NCBI RefSeq assembly: GCF_023159225.1
Contig: NC_063171.1
Span: 5,189,501-5,253,500, forward strand
Origin: Perognathus longimembris pacificus
Taxonomy: Eukaryota; Chordata; Mammalia; Rodentia; Heteromyidae
Length of the DNA stretch: 64,000 nt
Reading direction: 5' to 3'
Part shown: in pieces, positions 44,590-56,242 of the stretch
Position numbering within the stretch: the first letter of the stretch is position 1
How the letters are laid out: the number at the start of each line of letters is the position of its first letter
The notes under the pieces: generated by a model
Told to the model about the DNA's origin: nothing
The model's input: only the letters and a program-made list of their open reading frames with translations
Database searches by the model: none
Program-made: the position numbers and the translations under genes

Positions 44590-46553
44590 CTTGGTGAGTC
44601 TGGGGGAAGACAGCAGAGGAGCAGCAGAGCCCTAGCTGAGCTCCCTCCAACATCACAGTTTTCCCATCCCAGAGACACTTTTACCCCTAGAAAGACAGCA
44701 AAAGTAAGTTCTAACATTACAGGGATTCTAGCCAGGAAGGAAAAATCCACTTTGCTGGCCTGAAAACACAGATTTGAGCTCCAGGTGGCGACCAGCCGCC
44801 ATGCTAGTGCCGGCGCTGGCACAGTGCCCCACACTCCCCACAGCTAAAGCACTCAGCGGAGACCAGGGAGAAATCCTCTAGATGGCGGCGTACAGACAGA
44901 TCGCAGGCTGAGCACAGATGGGCTGAAATCGCAGAGAAAGCGTGAGTACCCCCACGAAAGACATTCTCACTCACGCCCACAGAGCAGCTCCTTCCCCGAC
45001 CGCCAGAGCAAAGTGCCATCTTTGACACTGGCATACGGCCAGACCAGACTGGAACTAAAGCGGGCCTGGGGAAAGCAAGGACAAGGTGGCCATCTTTGAA
45101 AAGGGCAAGAGGGACCAATCAGTGAGAGCCAGCTCCGTCCAGGAGAACGCCCCCCTGCCCTGGCCGGAGGCTTGTTCTGGGCTGTGGCTCAAACACTCAG
45201 AGTTGCCGGCCCTCCCTGCCAGAATTTCTAAACTAAAACCGAAAGTGGCAAGCAGCTACCAGCGGCATGGAACAACCAGACAGGAGAACAAACAGTTCCT
45301 GAGACAGATAATCGGTCCCATCACAGGGGAAGCCCACTCCCAGCCCAAAACAGAGCTGAATTCCATAGTCAGCTCTGCCCAGGCAGCCGCCCGGCCCAGG
45401 AGGGAGGAGCCTCCCCCAGGGAAGTGTCTCTCAGCCAGGTAAACAAGGCCAAGGCATCCCGCCCTGCTGAGTCCACAGCCTATTCATAGCCAGGCATTAA
45501 AGGCAGCTGCCCCACAGCAGACAGAAGGACCCAAGTCTGTTCACGTCCCCATCTACAGAGGACGCCCAAGGCCTACCTGCAAGCTGTGGGAACCAGAGAG
45601 ACCCAGGATTTCACTAAAAGGGGAGGAGGGTCAGAACAGATCCACCCCCTGGCAAACTGAAAGCAAGTCAAACCAGCCAAGTGGCAAAATAGACTGCAGA
45701 CCATCGCAAGGAAACAAAAAACTGGAGAAAGCCCACCCAAACAAGGAAGACTCCTTTTTTTTTTTTTGCAAAACATTTTTTACGTTTTGGTTTTTTTTTT
45801 TTCTCATTTCTGAAACATCATTGGTTTTTTGGTTCTCCATTTATACCTGTTTGTTTTATCAAGTTTTTTGTTTGTTTGTTTTTCTTTTTTGGTTGTTCAT
45901 CTTACCGTATTTTTTCTCTTTTTTAAAATAACTTTTCTCTGTTTTGTGAATTTGTCTTCCAGTATTTTTCTTTATTTCTCTCTTCTCATTCTTTCTTTAA
46001 AAATTTACTTTCCTATGAATAACTCCTCTATTCTTTTCTACTAATACTCCATTGACTATCATTGTAACCTTGTTATTTCTACTGATTCTACTCTTCTCCA
46101 CATTTCCACGTCACTGAAAGTAAACCAAGTCATCACCCCCCATACACTTTACTCTATTCTCTTTACTATCTCTAACTTACCCTCCTGACTTACTTCCAGG
46201 ATCTCCAGATTCCATTGACCCCTGGTTATTCGATAGAGGGTATCTCTGCTCAAACACAGTGAATCAAAGGGGTTCAAAGACAGAGCCATATAGTCCAAAA
46301 AGAACTTAATATAAGAACAAAAATTGCCCATAAGGGTGTAACAGTAAATAAATAAATACCGAATACAGGGGTCAGGAGTGGTTGTTATATCAAAATTGTG
46401 TTATTCAGGAACACCAAATCTAACTTTATATACAGGTATACAGGTACCTGTATATAATTGTGAACTAAGATTTACACAGTAGTGCTCGGTAAGGTCTGCT
46501 TTGGGTCTTAAACCGTGCTCACGAGTGCTTGTAGATTGGTATTCCCAATCCAA
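44590..46553 (+). promoter_or_regulatory. 5' UTR of older-lineage L1
   Basis: About 1.96 kb. The first kilobase is GC-rich with a YY1-like AGATGGCGGCG (about 44880); from about 45750 it becomes T-rich, a layout seen in 5' UTRs of several other mammalian L1 lineages. It shares no clear similarity with the 5' UTR of the full-length L1. Its assignment rests on position upstream of ORF1. Confidence 0.65.
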
Positions 46554-47149
46554 ATGGGCAGAAGAAGCACAAGAAAGATGACAAACAATGAAGGCTCATC
46601 TCCCACTCAAAACAAGCAGGAAGCAGAGCAATCAATCAAAGACATAGAAGAGAACCCTCAAAATGCTCTACAAAGTCTACTGATAAGAATGTTAAATGAG
46701 AAGTTTTAATCTCTTCAGTCAACTATTCTAAAGCGTGAGGAGGCAAACCAAAACTTAATGGAGAATTTCATGGCCTCCACAAATAGAAAGAAAATTGAAC
46801 TTCAAGAGTCAAACAAAAAGATAGTTACCCAGCTAAAAGATTTGAGAGACAACTCTCAAAACCAAATCAATGGAGGAGGAAGATGGCGCCACCACAGTAG
46901 GGAGGCACCCCGACTCGCTCCAACTGAATAGTGAGCTGGGAATTCCAGCACCCAACACCTCTTCAAGAACCCAGCAAAACCAGCAGCCAGAAGCAGTGGA
47001 GAAATGCAGGAAACAAAAAGGAGCAAAAAAGAAGAGCTGAAAACCTACACAAAGCCGGAGAATCTCCAGGGCACCCTTCCCCCACCAGCCGACCCTGGCA
47101 GGGCCAGGCTGGGAAAGGGGACCCGGCGAATGGCAGACCAACTGCCGAA

Positions 47150-47481
47150 AACTCACAATGGGAGCACAGATCTGAATAACAGCAGACCTCCCCACACAAA
47201 CCTACCACGCGTGAAGAGAGTGGAAGAACACCATCCAAGTTCTACAAGCCAACAACATGCAACCTAGGATAAAATATCCAGCAAAGTTGGAGTTCACATT
47301 CAAGGGGAAAACCAGATATTTCCATAGCAAAGAGGATCTGAAGGAGTATGTGAATAAAAAACCAGCCCTACAGCGAATTCTAAGAGGGGAATCCCACCCA
47401 ACAGAAATCGTACAGGACACACAGACAGCAACAGAAAGCAACTACAATAGCCAGAGCCCAACAGAAAGAGCAGCTCACTAA
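47150..47481 (+). pseudogene. ORF1 C-terminal remnant of nested L1
   Basis: Homology to the intact ORF1 starts near CACAATGGGAG (about 47155) and gives [17 protein letters not shown] onward to the stop at 47481. N-terminus, coiled coil and most of the RRM are deleted. ORF2 starts 48 nt later, the normal spacing. Confidence 0.9.
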
Positions 47482-47529
47482 AGACAAGAAAGGAAAAAAA
47501 AAAAAGAGGAAAAACAGCACAACAAGAAA

Positions 47530-50500
47530 ATGGAAGAAGAAAAAACACTCTTATCCTTGATCTCTTTGAATATAAATGGTATAAACTCTCCGATAAAGAG
47601 GAACAGACTGGCAGAATGGATCCGCAAACAAAAAGTTGCCATCTGCTGTCTACAAGAGACCCACCTTACAGCAAGGGACAAAAACAGGCTCAGAATGAAA
47701 GGATGGAGCAAGATCTTCCAAGCAAACGCACCTACCAAAACCGCAGGTGTAGCCATCCTGATCTCAGACAAGCTGGACTTTTCAGTAAAATCAACTCAAA
47801 AAGACAAAGAAGGACACTACATTTTACTACAAGGAAAAATCCAGAATCAAGACATCACGGTGATAAATGTATACTCACCAAACAAATGAGGCCCTACATA
47901 TCAAGCAAATTCTCACAAAACTACAAAACAAGATAGATCCAAACACAATCATAGTGGGAGACTTTAATACCCGACTCTCTCCAAGAGACAGATCCAACAC
48001 CCAGAGGATCAGCAAGGGAGCTGAAGACCTAAGTAACACCATATCCCAAATGGATCTGACAGATCTATACAGAATCTTCCACCCTACAGAGATCCAATAC
48101 ACCTTCTTCTCAGCAGCCCATGGAACATACTCCAAAATACACCATGTCATGTCCCACACAAAGAACCTCAGCAAATACAAAAGTATTGACGTCATCCCAT
48201 GCTTTATATCTGACCACAGTGGATTAAAGGTAACCCTCAATAACAACAGTTACCACAGAGGCTATACACATTCTTGGAGGCTAAACCCCACACTGTTATC
48301 CAACACTTGGGCCACAGACCAAATTAAAGATGAAATCAACGAATTCATAAGCCACAATGACAATGAAAATACATCACAAAGAAACCTATGGGACACCGCT
48401 AAGGCAGTACTGAGGGGCAAGATCATTGCCCTCAGCACGCACATTAAAAGAATGGAAGCAGAGCAGGTGAATAACCTCATGATGAAACTAAAACAAATGG
48501 AGAAACAAGAAATGATCGAATCTAAAATGACTAGGAGGAGAGAGATCACAAAGATTAACGAAGAGATAAATCTGATTGAAAATAGAAAGACCATTCAACA
48601 AACAAATAAGACTAAAAGGTGGTTCTTTGAGAAAATAAATAAAATTGACAGACCCCTCGCAAGACTACAAAAAAAAGAAGAGAAGAGACTCATATACGTA
48701 AAATCAGGGACTCCACCAGAAAAATTACAAGTACACGCGATATTCAATCATAAGGAGCTATTTCCAGAACCTCTACTCAGTAAAAAACAAAAATTTTACA
48801 GAAATGGATCAATTCTTAGAGAAGTATAAACTACCCAAACTGAACCAACAAGAAATAAATCAACTAAATAAACCAATAACTTACAGGGAGATACAGGGGG
48901 TAATCAAGAACCTCCCAAAAAAGAAAAGACCAGGCCCAGATGGATTCACCAACGAATTCTATAAAAACCTTTAGGGAGGAGCTAATACCAATACTCCTCA
49001 AACTCTCCCGCGAAATAGAAACAGAGGGAGAAATCCCAAACTCATTCTATGAAGCTAATATCATACTCATTCCCAAACCAGGCAAAGACCCAACAAAAAA
49101 AGAGAACTATAGACCAATATCACTAAGGAACACAGATGCAAAGCTCCTCAACAAAATATTAGTTAACAGGATCCAGAAACTGATCAAGAAAATTATACAT
49201 CATGACCAAGTAGGTTTCATCCCACAGTCACAAGGATGGTTCAACATCCGTAAATCAATCAATGTAATTCACCACATAAACAGAACTAAAATCAAGAATC
49301 ACATTGTTATTTCAGTCGATGCCCAAAAAGCCTTTGACAAAATACAACTTCTATACTTATTAAAAGCTCTGGAGAGAACAGGAATAGATGGAACATTCCT
49401 CAAAACAATAAAAGCCATATACAACAGATCAACTGCTAGCATCATATTAAATGGAGAGAATCTTAAATCATTGCCCCTAAACTCAGGAACAAGACAAGGA
49501 TGCCCACTCTCCCCACTTCTTTTCAACATAGTGCTGGAATCTCTAGCCATAGCAATAAGGCAAGAGGAGGACATCAAAGGCATGCACATCAGCAAGGAAG
49601 AAATCAAGTTATCCCTATTCACAGACGACATGATCTTATATCTGAAGGACCCAAAAAACTCAGTCCCCAAACTCCTACACCTAATAAACCTTTTTGACAA
49701 AGTAGCAGGATACAAAATCAATCCACAAAAGGCAGCAGCTTTTCTGTACACCAGCAATGTACAAACAGAAAAGGAAATTATGGAAACAATTCCATTTACA
49801 GTAGCCAAAAATAGAATAAAGTACCTAGGGATCAACTTAACCAAGGACGTGACGGACCTATTTAATGAGAACTTTAAAAATCTAATAAGGGAAATCAAAG
49901 AAGACACAGGAGATGGAAAGACCTCCCATGCTCATGGGTAGGCAGAATCAATATAGTGAAAATGGCCATATTGCCCAAATTGTTATACAAATTCAATGCA
50001 ATCCCTATCAAAATCCCAGTCACATTCTTCACTGAAATAGAGAAACCAATCCATAAATTCATATGGAACAGCAAAAGACCTAGAATAGCCAAAGCAATTC
50101 TAGGCAAAAAAAGCAGTGCAGGAGGTATCACAATACCAGACTTCAAGCTCTACTACAGGGACATCATAACAAAAACAGCCTGGTATTGGTATAAAAACAG
50201 ATCGGAAGATCAATAGATTAGAATTGAAGACCCAGAAATAAAACTGCACTCTTAAAGTCAGGTGATATTCGACAAAGGAGCTAAAGATATCCAATGGAAT
50301 AAACATAGCCTCTTCATCTACTGGTGCTGGGAGAACTGGGCAGCCATATGCAGAAAACTCAACGTAGACCCAAGCCTATCACCATGAACCAAGATCAACT
50401 CAAAATGGATCAAGGACCTCAATATCAGATCTGAATCCTTGAAACTACTGAAGGACAGAGTAGGAAAGATGCTAGAACTAATAGGCACAGGAAGGAACTT

Positions 50501-51347
50501 CGTGAATATAGTCCCAGGGGCACAACAAATAGGAGAGAGATTCGACAAATGGGACTACTACAAATTAAAAAGTTTATGCACAGTTAAGGGCATAGCCACC
50601 AAAACAGAAAGACAGCCAACCATATGGGAAAGGATCTTTACCAGCACAGCAACAGACAAAGGCCTAATATCTGTCATCTACAGAGAACTCAAAACACTAA
50701 GCCCATCCAAGCCCAGTAAACCAATTAGGAAATGGGCAAAGGAGCTAAAGAGAGACTTCACAAGAGAAGAAATAAAAATGGCAAAGAAACATATGAGGAA
50801 ATGTTCAACATCCCTGGTAGTAAAGGAAATGCAAATAAAAACAACCCTGAGATACCACCTCACTCCAGTTAGAATGGCCTATACTCTGAACTCAGGCAAC
50901 AACAAATGCTGGAGGGGGTGCGGGGAAAGAGGAACCCTTCTCCATTGTTGGTGGGAGTGCAAATTAGTTCAACCACTTTGGAGAACAGTATGGAGGTTCC
51001 TCAAAAAGCTCAACATAGACCTACCCTGTGACCCAGCCATACCATTCGTAGGCATCTATCCTGAACAGCAGGTCCCAAGATATCAAAAAGACAGTTGTAC
51101 TTCCATGTTTATTGCGGCACAATTCACAATAGCCAAAATATGGAAACAACCCAGATGCCCCTCCACAGATGAATGTATCCAAAAAATATGGTACCTCTAC
51201 ACAATGGAATACTACATAGCGAATAGGAATGGTGAAATATTGTTATTCGCAGGGAAATGGTCAGAACTTGAACAAATAATGTTGAGCGAGACAAGCCTAG
51301 AACACAGAAAACAAAGGGACATGATCTCACTGATATACGACTGTTAA
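47530..51347 (+). pseudogene. ORF2 pseudogene of nested L1
   Basis: Begins with a good ATG ([20 protein letters not shown]). It is broken by AGA to TGA at 47887 followed by a 2-bp deletion, a frameshift near 48690, indels near 48955 and 49905, and stops at 50215 and beyond. Catalytic changes: D205 to H in the endonuclease (SKIHHVMSH) and FADD to FTDD at 49618-49629 in the reverse transcriptase. E43, D145 and N147 survive, as does the C-terminal CX3CX7HX4C motif. Length is otherwise preserved relative to the intact copy. Confidence 0.95.
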
Positions 51348-52689
51348 GAAAGGGTGATGGAGAGACAGTAGAAACCAGGTCTGTGAAACCAAAAACTTCT
51401 TGTCAAATGGTATTTCCCACAGGATTGGGGCAGCGACCCAACAGTATGTAACTAAAACCAAACAACTACTCAACATATAAAGGTCAAAAATTGACCTCTC
51501 AGTGGAATTCAATAGCCCAAAAGCTATGTATGTACGTTCATATAAGACTACTGTTGACATATTGTCTAATACCGACATTACATTTTAAGCCCTAGCCGAA
51601 TTTTCTTGGGCTTGGTACGTGGATACTATACATGTTCTTGATACATTGTGTATTGTATATATGTCTACCTGACCTAGAGAAGGGAAAGAAAAACAGAGTG
51701 TAAGATAGCACAAGAAATGTACACACTGCCGTACTATGTAACTGTACCCTTTTTGTACAACAACTTGTCAAAAAAATTTGTGTTCAATTAATAAATAAAT
51801 TAAATTTTAAAAAAATCAATGAAGTAAATGAAGTAAAGAAGTGCATGCAAGACCTAACAGATGAGTACAGCAAGGACATGGAGATCATCAGGAAAGTCCA
51901 GTCAGAAGAAAAAGAGATTTGGAATCAAGTAGCTAGCCTACAGTCCCGACTAACTGAAGCAGAGGATAGAATCTCAGGAGCTGAAGATTCCCTAGAATCG
52001 ATGGAAAAAGATAAAAAATCAATACAAAACCAATCCAATCGACAAAACAGATCACTCCAGGAGAATCAAGATACAATCAGGAAGCCCAATTTAAGGATAA
52101 TAGGTATTGAGGAAAACCTGGAGAATGAAGTTAATGGAATAGGCAACCTATTTAACAGAATATTAGCCGAGAACTTCACAAATATCCAGAAGGATAGGCC
52201 TATACTGATACAAGAAACATTTAGAACCCCAAAACCACCAGACCACAATAGGACATCCCACTAACACATTGTGATCGAAACAGAATCAATAGGGTTCAAG
52301 GAAAGAATCCTTAAAGCTGTTAGGGAGAAAAAACAATTACATATAAAGGAAAAGCAATCAGAATTACCCCAGACTTCTCAGCAGAGACCATGAAAGCAAG
52401 GAGAGCCTGGAATGAGGTATGCCAAACCCTAAATAAAAATAACTACCAAGCAAGAATAGTTTACCCAGCTAAACTCTCATTCCAACCAAGAATAGTTTAC
52501 CCAGCTAAACTCTCATTCATAGCCAAAGATCAAATAAAAGTCTTCCACAGTATGGAAAAAATGAAACATTATATCACCACCAAACCAGCTTTACAAAAAA
52601 TCCTCAAAGATGTACTATACAGGGAAAATAATCAAGATCCCAATGCAGACAGAGAAATGAACCCTAAATAGTAAACCAGAATATCAGAT

Positions 52690-53965
52690 CAAGAAATGGG
52701 AAGATTCAGCCGGCCATTCAATGGACAAAGGCCTCATATCTAAAATATATGCAGAACTAAACAAATTACCCTCATCCAAAACAAAACCGCAAAGAACCGA
52801 TAGCCCCCTCATCATGTGGGCTAAACACTTAAAAAGAGACTTCTCTGATGAGCAAATGAGAATGGCCAAGAGACATATGAAAAAGTGCTCTACATCACTG
52901 GCCATAAAAGAAATGCAAATCAAAACAACATTGAGATTCCATCTCACCCCAGTAAGAATGTCCTATATCAAGAAAACTAACAGTAACAATTGCTGGAGGG
53001 GATGTGGCCAAAAGGGAACCCTACTTCATTGTTGGTGGGACTGTAAACTGGTTCAGCCACTCTGGCAAGCAAGCGGTATAGAGATTCCTCAGAAGGCTCA
53101 ACATAGAACTCCCCTATGACCCAGCAGCCCCACTTTTGGGTATCTATCGAAAAGACCACAAACCAAATCACACTAAAGCCACCAGCACAACAATGTTCAT
53201 CGCAGCACAAACTGTAATAGCTAGAATCTGGAACCAACCCAGATGCTCCTCGGTAGACTAACGGATCAGGAAAATGTGGTACATATACACAATGGAATTT
53301 TATGCCTCTATCAGAAAGAATGACATTGCCCCATTGTTGGGGGCTCTCGTGACCCCCTCCCCCCTATCTTCCAGGGGGATGCCTGAATCCCAAACTATGA
53401 AAGAACGCTCGGCTTTATCCCTCTCGCCTGCAGAAGGAACAAAGCATGTTCTTATGGACTGCGCTGAGCTGAGGAGAAGGTTGCCGAGACCCCCTCCCCG
53501 GTCCCCTCACGTGTCAGGAACGTCGGAGAGAGGCATCAGGGAGATGATTCGATGGTCCATGAGTCTCAGAGGGAGGGGAGAAAAATTTATTATGGTGACA
53601 AAGGCGGAAGGAGAAGGACTTGGGGTGACTAGCTGATTGGCTGAGCTGGGCTGCCCATCAGGATGTCATGAAACCTCCTCTGTGGGTGGAGATCACAATC
53701 CCCCAAGGGCCAGGCCTCTGCCATTAGACACTTGGCCGAGCTGAGAGGCGGGGACCACTTGCTTCTCTTCGACTGGAAGGTGGGAGGGGTTCCCTCCCAC
53801 ACTGCCCCAGGGCTGGGGGAAGGGCAGCGTGAATCCCCAACACCCCATTTGTAAGGAAATGGAAGGACTTGGAAAAATTCATACTAAGGGAAGTGAGCCA
53901 GACCCAAAGAAACATGGACTCTATGGTCTCCCTTGGGAATAATTAGCACAGGTTCAGGCAAGTCA
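52690..53965 (+). pseudogene. ORF2 C-terminal remnant of older L1
   Basis: Frame 52721-53119 ([18 protein letters not shown]...) covers the region before and through the Cys motif ([18 protein letters not shown]). It then frameshifts, continues past 53274 (MWYIYTMEFYASIRKND) and is split by the solo LTR. Everything upstream of about residue 1040 of ORF2 is missing. Confidence 0.88.
53335..53842 (-). mobile_element. solo LTR, probably class II (ERVK-like)
   Basis: 508 bp with matching inverted ends TGTTGGGG and CCCCAACA, flanked by a perfect 6-bp duplication CCCCAT (53329-53334, 53843-53848). Removing it restores the L1 sequence ATTGCCCCATTTGTAAGG. The minus strand is the likely sense: it has CAGCCAATCAGC (CCAAT box) followed about 50 nt later by AATAAA-type sequence (CATAATAAATT). 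A 6-bp duplication is typical of betaretrovirus-like (ERVK) integration. No internal sequence remains, so it arose by LTR-LTR recombination. Confidence 0.9.
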
Positions 53966-54298
53966 CAGCAGAGGATCACTAGAGCCTAAGATGATGCTAA
54001 GTGAAATGAACTCCATGTTATGGAAACGATTGTTATATCACAGTTGTAACTACTTTCAACGTGCCATGTGTAACTGTAGCTTCAATTAATGATGATCTTC
54101 TTGTATCACCCTCCTGTGGTTGTACCTGCACTATCTCTGTATCTTATCTGAGTATATTGGAAACCGTGTATACTGGTGTTAGAACTAGGAAATTGAAAGG
54201 GAATACCAAAATCGAGAGATACAGGGTAAAAAAAGACAAACAACTACAAAGGCCATACTTGCAAAACTGTTTGGTGTAAATGAACTGAACAACTATTG

Positions 54299-54342
54299 GG
54301 AGGGGGAATGGAAAGGGAGAGGGGGGAGGGGGAACAAGGGAT
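54299..54342 (+). other. G-quadruplex-prone tract in L1 3' UTR
   Basis: GGGAGGGGG, AAAGGGAGAGGGGGGAGGGGG: at least five G runs of three or more in about 45 nt. Homologous tracts occur in the other older-lineage copies (28900-28945 complement, 34388-34420, 36340-36352). Confidence 0.85.
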
Positions 54343-54536
54343 GAGGTAACAAACAGTACAAGAAATGTATCCAATGCCTAAAGTATGAAACTGTAACCTC
54401 CCTGTAATTCAGTTTGATAACAAAATAAAATACAATTCTTAAGTTTCATTGATTTTTTTTTCTTTTTCTAGTCTCTATTTCATCTTCCTCTCATGTTTCT
54501 TAACTGCTTCTTCAACTAACTTTAGGTTCTGTTTTT

Positions 54537-54643
54537 CCCTTCCTTCCTTCCTTCCTTCCTTCTTTCCTTCCTTCCTTCCTTCCTTCCTTCCTTCCTTCCT
54601 TCCTTCCTTCCTTCCTCTTTCTTTCTTTCTTTCTTTCTTTTTC
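54537..54643. repeat. (TTCC)n / (TTTC)n microsatellite
   Basis: About 20 TTCC units followed by about 5 TTTC units, near the older L1's A tail. Confidence 0.96.
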
Positions 54644-54899
54644 ACTTAGCACTATGGACTTCCTTCTCTGAATTACTGCATTTTGATACTATGTTACCAT
54701 TATCATTTATGGTTGTAGTTTTCTTTTTTATTGCTTCATCTTTTTTATTGCTTCATTGCCATATTATATGAGGGGTTTTTGTTTGTTCTGTTGTGTTTTG
54801 ATTGTCTTGAATTTGAACCCAGCTAGCAGTGCATTTCCAGCCGCCTGTGCATTTGCTACACTTGAGACCTTTTTACACTTTAATTCTTTTCAAATAGAA

Positions 54900-55110
54900 C
54901 TTAATATTTTTTTTCAGACTGGCTTCAATGGTCTTTCTGCTTATGGCCTCCAGCATAGTTAAGACCACAGGTGTCTGCCACCACACACACTTTAGTGATG
55001 GAAAGAGGGTCTGGCTAACTTGTCCTGTTGCTCCTCCAACTGGTTTTGAACTGTGATCCTTCCTCCCAAGTAATGAGGATTACAAATCTAAGCCATTATT
55101 CCTGGCTGAA
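54900..55110 (-). mobile_element. degenerate B1-like SINE fragments
   Basis: CAGACTGGCTTCAATGG, CACAGGTGTCTGCCACCACAC and a second AACTGGTTTTGAACTGTGATCC block look like complemented B1 halves, badly decayed. Confidence 0.45.
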
Positions 55111-56240
55111 ATCATGTTCATTTCCATATATTTGTGGCTTTTCTAGTATTATTCTTGTTACTGATTTCAGATTTCATATTATTATGGTCATATACCTAAA
55201 CTTGACCTTTTAGCCATTGTTTCTATAAATAAGCTTTCTGAACTCTTATCCTTTACAAACCCCTGTTCATAAACATTCATTCTTTTCAGTTTTTCTTTTT
55301 TCTCCTCTGACTGAACATTTGCAAATGTCGGATCTTTGAAATCATATGTCCTTTTTTCTGAGTGATTGATTGAGTCTTCTGTTGATAGTTTTCATTGCAT
55401 TTCTTCATTGACATAACCTGTATGAGGCACCTCAGGGTGCCTTTTCGTAAATCTCTACCCAGACCACAGTCTTGAGTCAGCAGATTTCCTAAACCCAGCT
55501 GTGTGCCAGTCCTGTGCTCACTGTCACTTTGCGGCTATGGCTGCTGCTGAATTGGAAAGGGTAAAGTATTAGCACAGAAGAGAGAATTAGAAGAGCATTA
55601 TTAGAGCATTAGAAGACAGGAAATGGAGTTCAAAGTATATATAGTTCTAAGGTCATTCATTGGGTTGGAAAAGTAGCTGTACCAAGTATTATCAGAATCT
55701 TGTGCCTCTGTTCCCTCACCTGAAGGGGACAAGAAGCAAAGACTGTGCTGAGTGTGCCACAGCTTCGTTTTCCTCCTGCACACAGGGAAACCCATGTGTC
55801 CTTGTTCCCCTCTATCTATGAGAGACCTAAGTCGATGACAGGAAGTAGACTGTAGGCAAAGTAGTGAGATGCCAGACAGAGGCGTGGCTTCAATAACTCC
55901 TACTTGATCTTCCACATACGCTGTCCTCTCTAAGCCCAAGTCTTTGCAATGGTTGAGCCACATGATAAAAGCACCTTAGCACCCAGCTCTTACTTAATGT
56001 GAGACAAGCTGTCCAAGGGAGCAACCTAACCAGACAATGTCCATCAGACTGTGTGAGGGCGTGCCACAGGAAATCTCACTGCCTTCTTGGAGTTACTTAC
56101 TGCAACACTAGCCTGTCTGGGCTAGCATACCACCCTAAAGGTTGCTGGAAGGCGTCAAGATGACATTTTCTCCGTAATAGTCATTCTTATTATCATCATC
56201 ACCATGAGATTCACAGAGCTCCAAACTAACATGCTAGGGC
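55111..56240. other. unassigned sequence, no gene seen
   Basis: No repeat or exon recognised; the 120-aa minus frame (55601-55963) has no signature. Confidence 0.45.
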
Positions 56241-56242
56241 TG

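Larger units (their letters stand above)
46873..51812 (+). mobile_element. young-type L1 with internal deletion, nested in older L1
   Basis: Same lineage as the full-length element but on the plus strand. It begins with the same 5' end (AAGATGGCGCC at 46880-46890), runs about 290 nt through the 5' UTR, then jumps to the C-terminal part of ORF1, losing about 1.8 kb. ORF2 is full length but broken. The 3' UTR (51348-51812) keeps about 235 nt absent from the full-length copy. AAATCAATG flanks it (46864-46872, 51813-51821), and removing it restores the reading of the host ORF1. Confidence 0.93.
46554..52680 (+). pseudogene. ORF1 pseudogene of older L1, split by an insertion
   Basis: Starts at ATG 46554 (MGRRSTRKMTNNEG). 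A stop at about 46707 breaks the coiled coil. The frame is interrupted at 46872 by 4.9 kb of younger L1 and resumes at 51813 (KKCMQDLTDEYSKD). The RRM begins [15 protein letters not shown] (near 52085), with a stop at 52262 and further frameshifts after it. A 36-bp tandem duplication (52451-52522, AAGAATAGTTTACCCAGC twice) lies in the C-terminal domain. Confidence 0.88.
44590..54436 (+). mobile_element. older-lineage L1 interrupted by an L1 and an LTR
   Basis: Reading outward: GC-rich then T-rich 5' UTR (44590-46553), ORF1 (46554 onward), younger L1 inserted at 46872, ORF1 resumes at 51813, then an internal deletion joins ORF1's end (about 52680) to the ORF2 C-terminus (about 52700), a solo LTR at 53335, and a 3' UTR with a G-rich tract and AATAAA tail (54436). 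Removing the inserts leaves about 4.4 kb; nearly all of ORF2 is lost. The 5' end is placed only approximately, where the ancient minus-strand L1 fragment stops. Confidence 0.85.
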
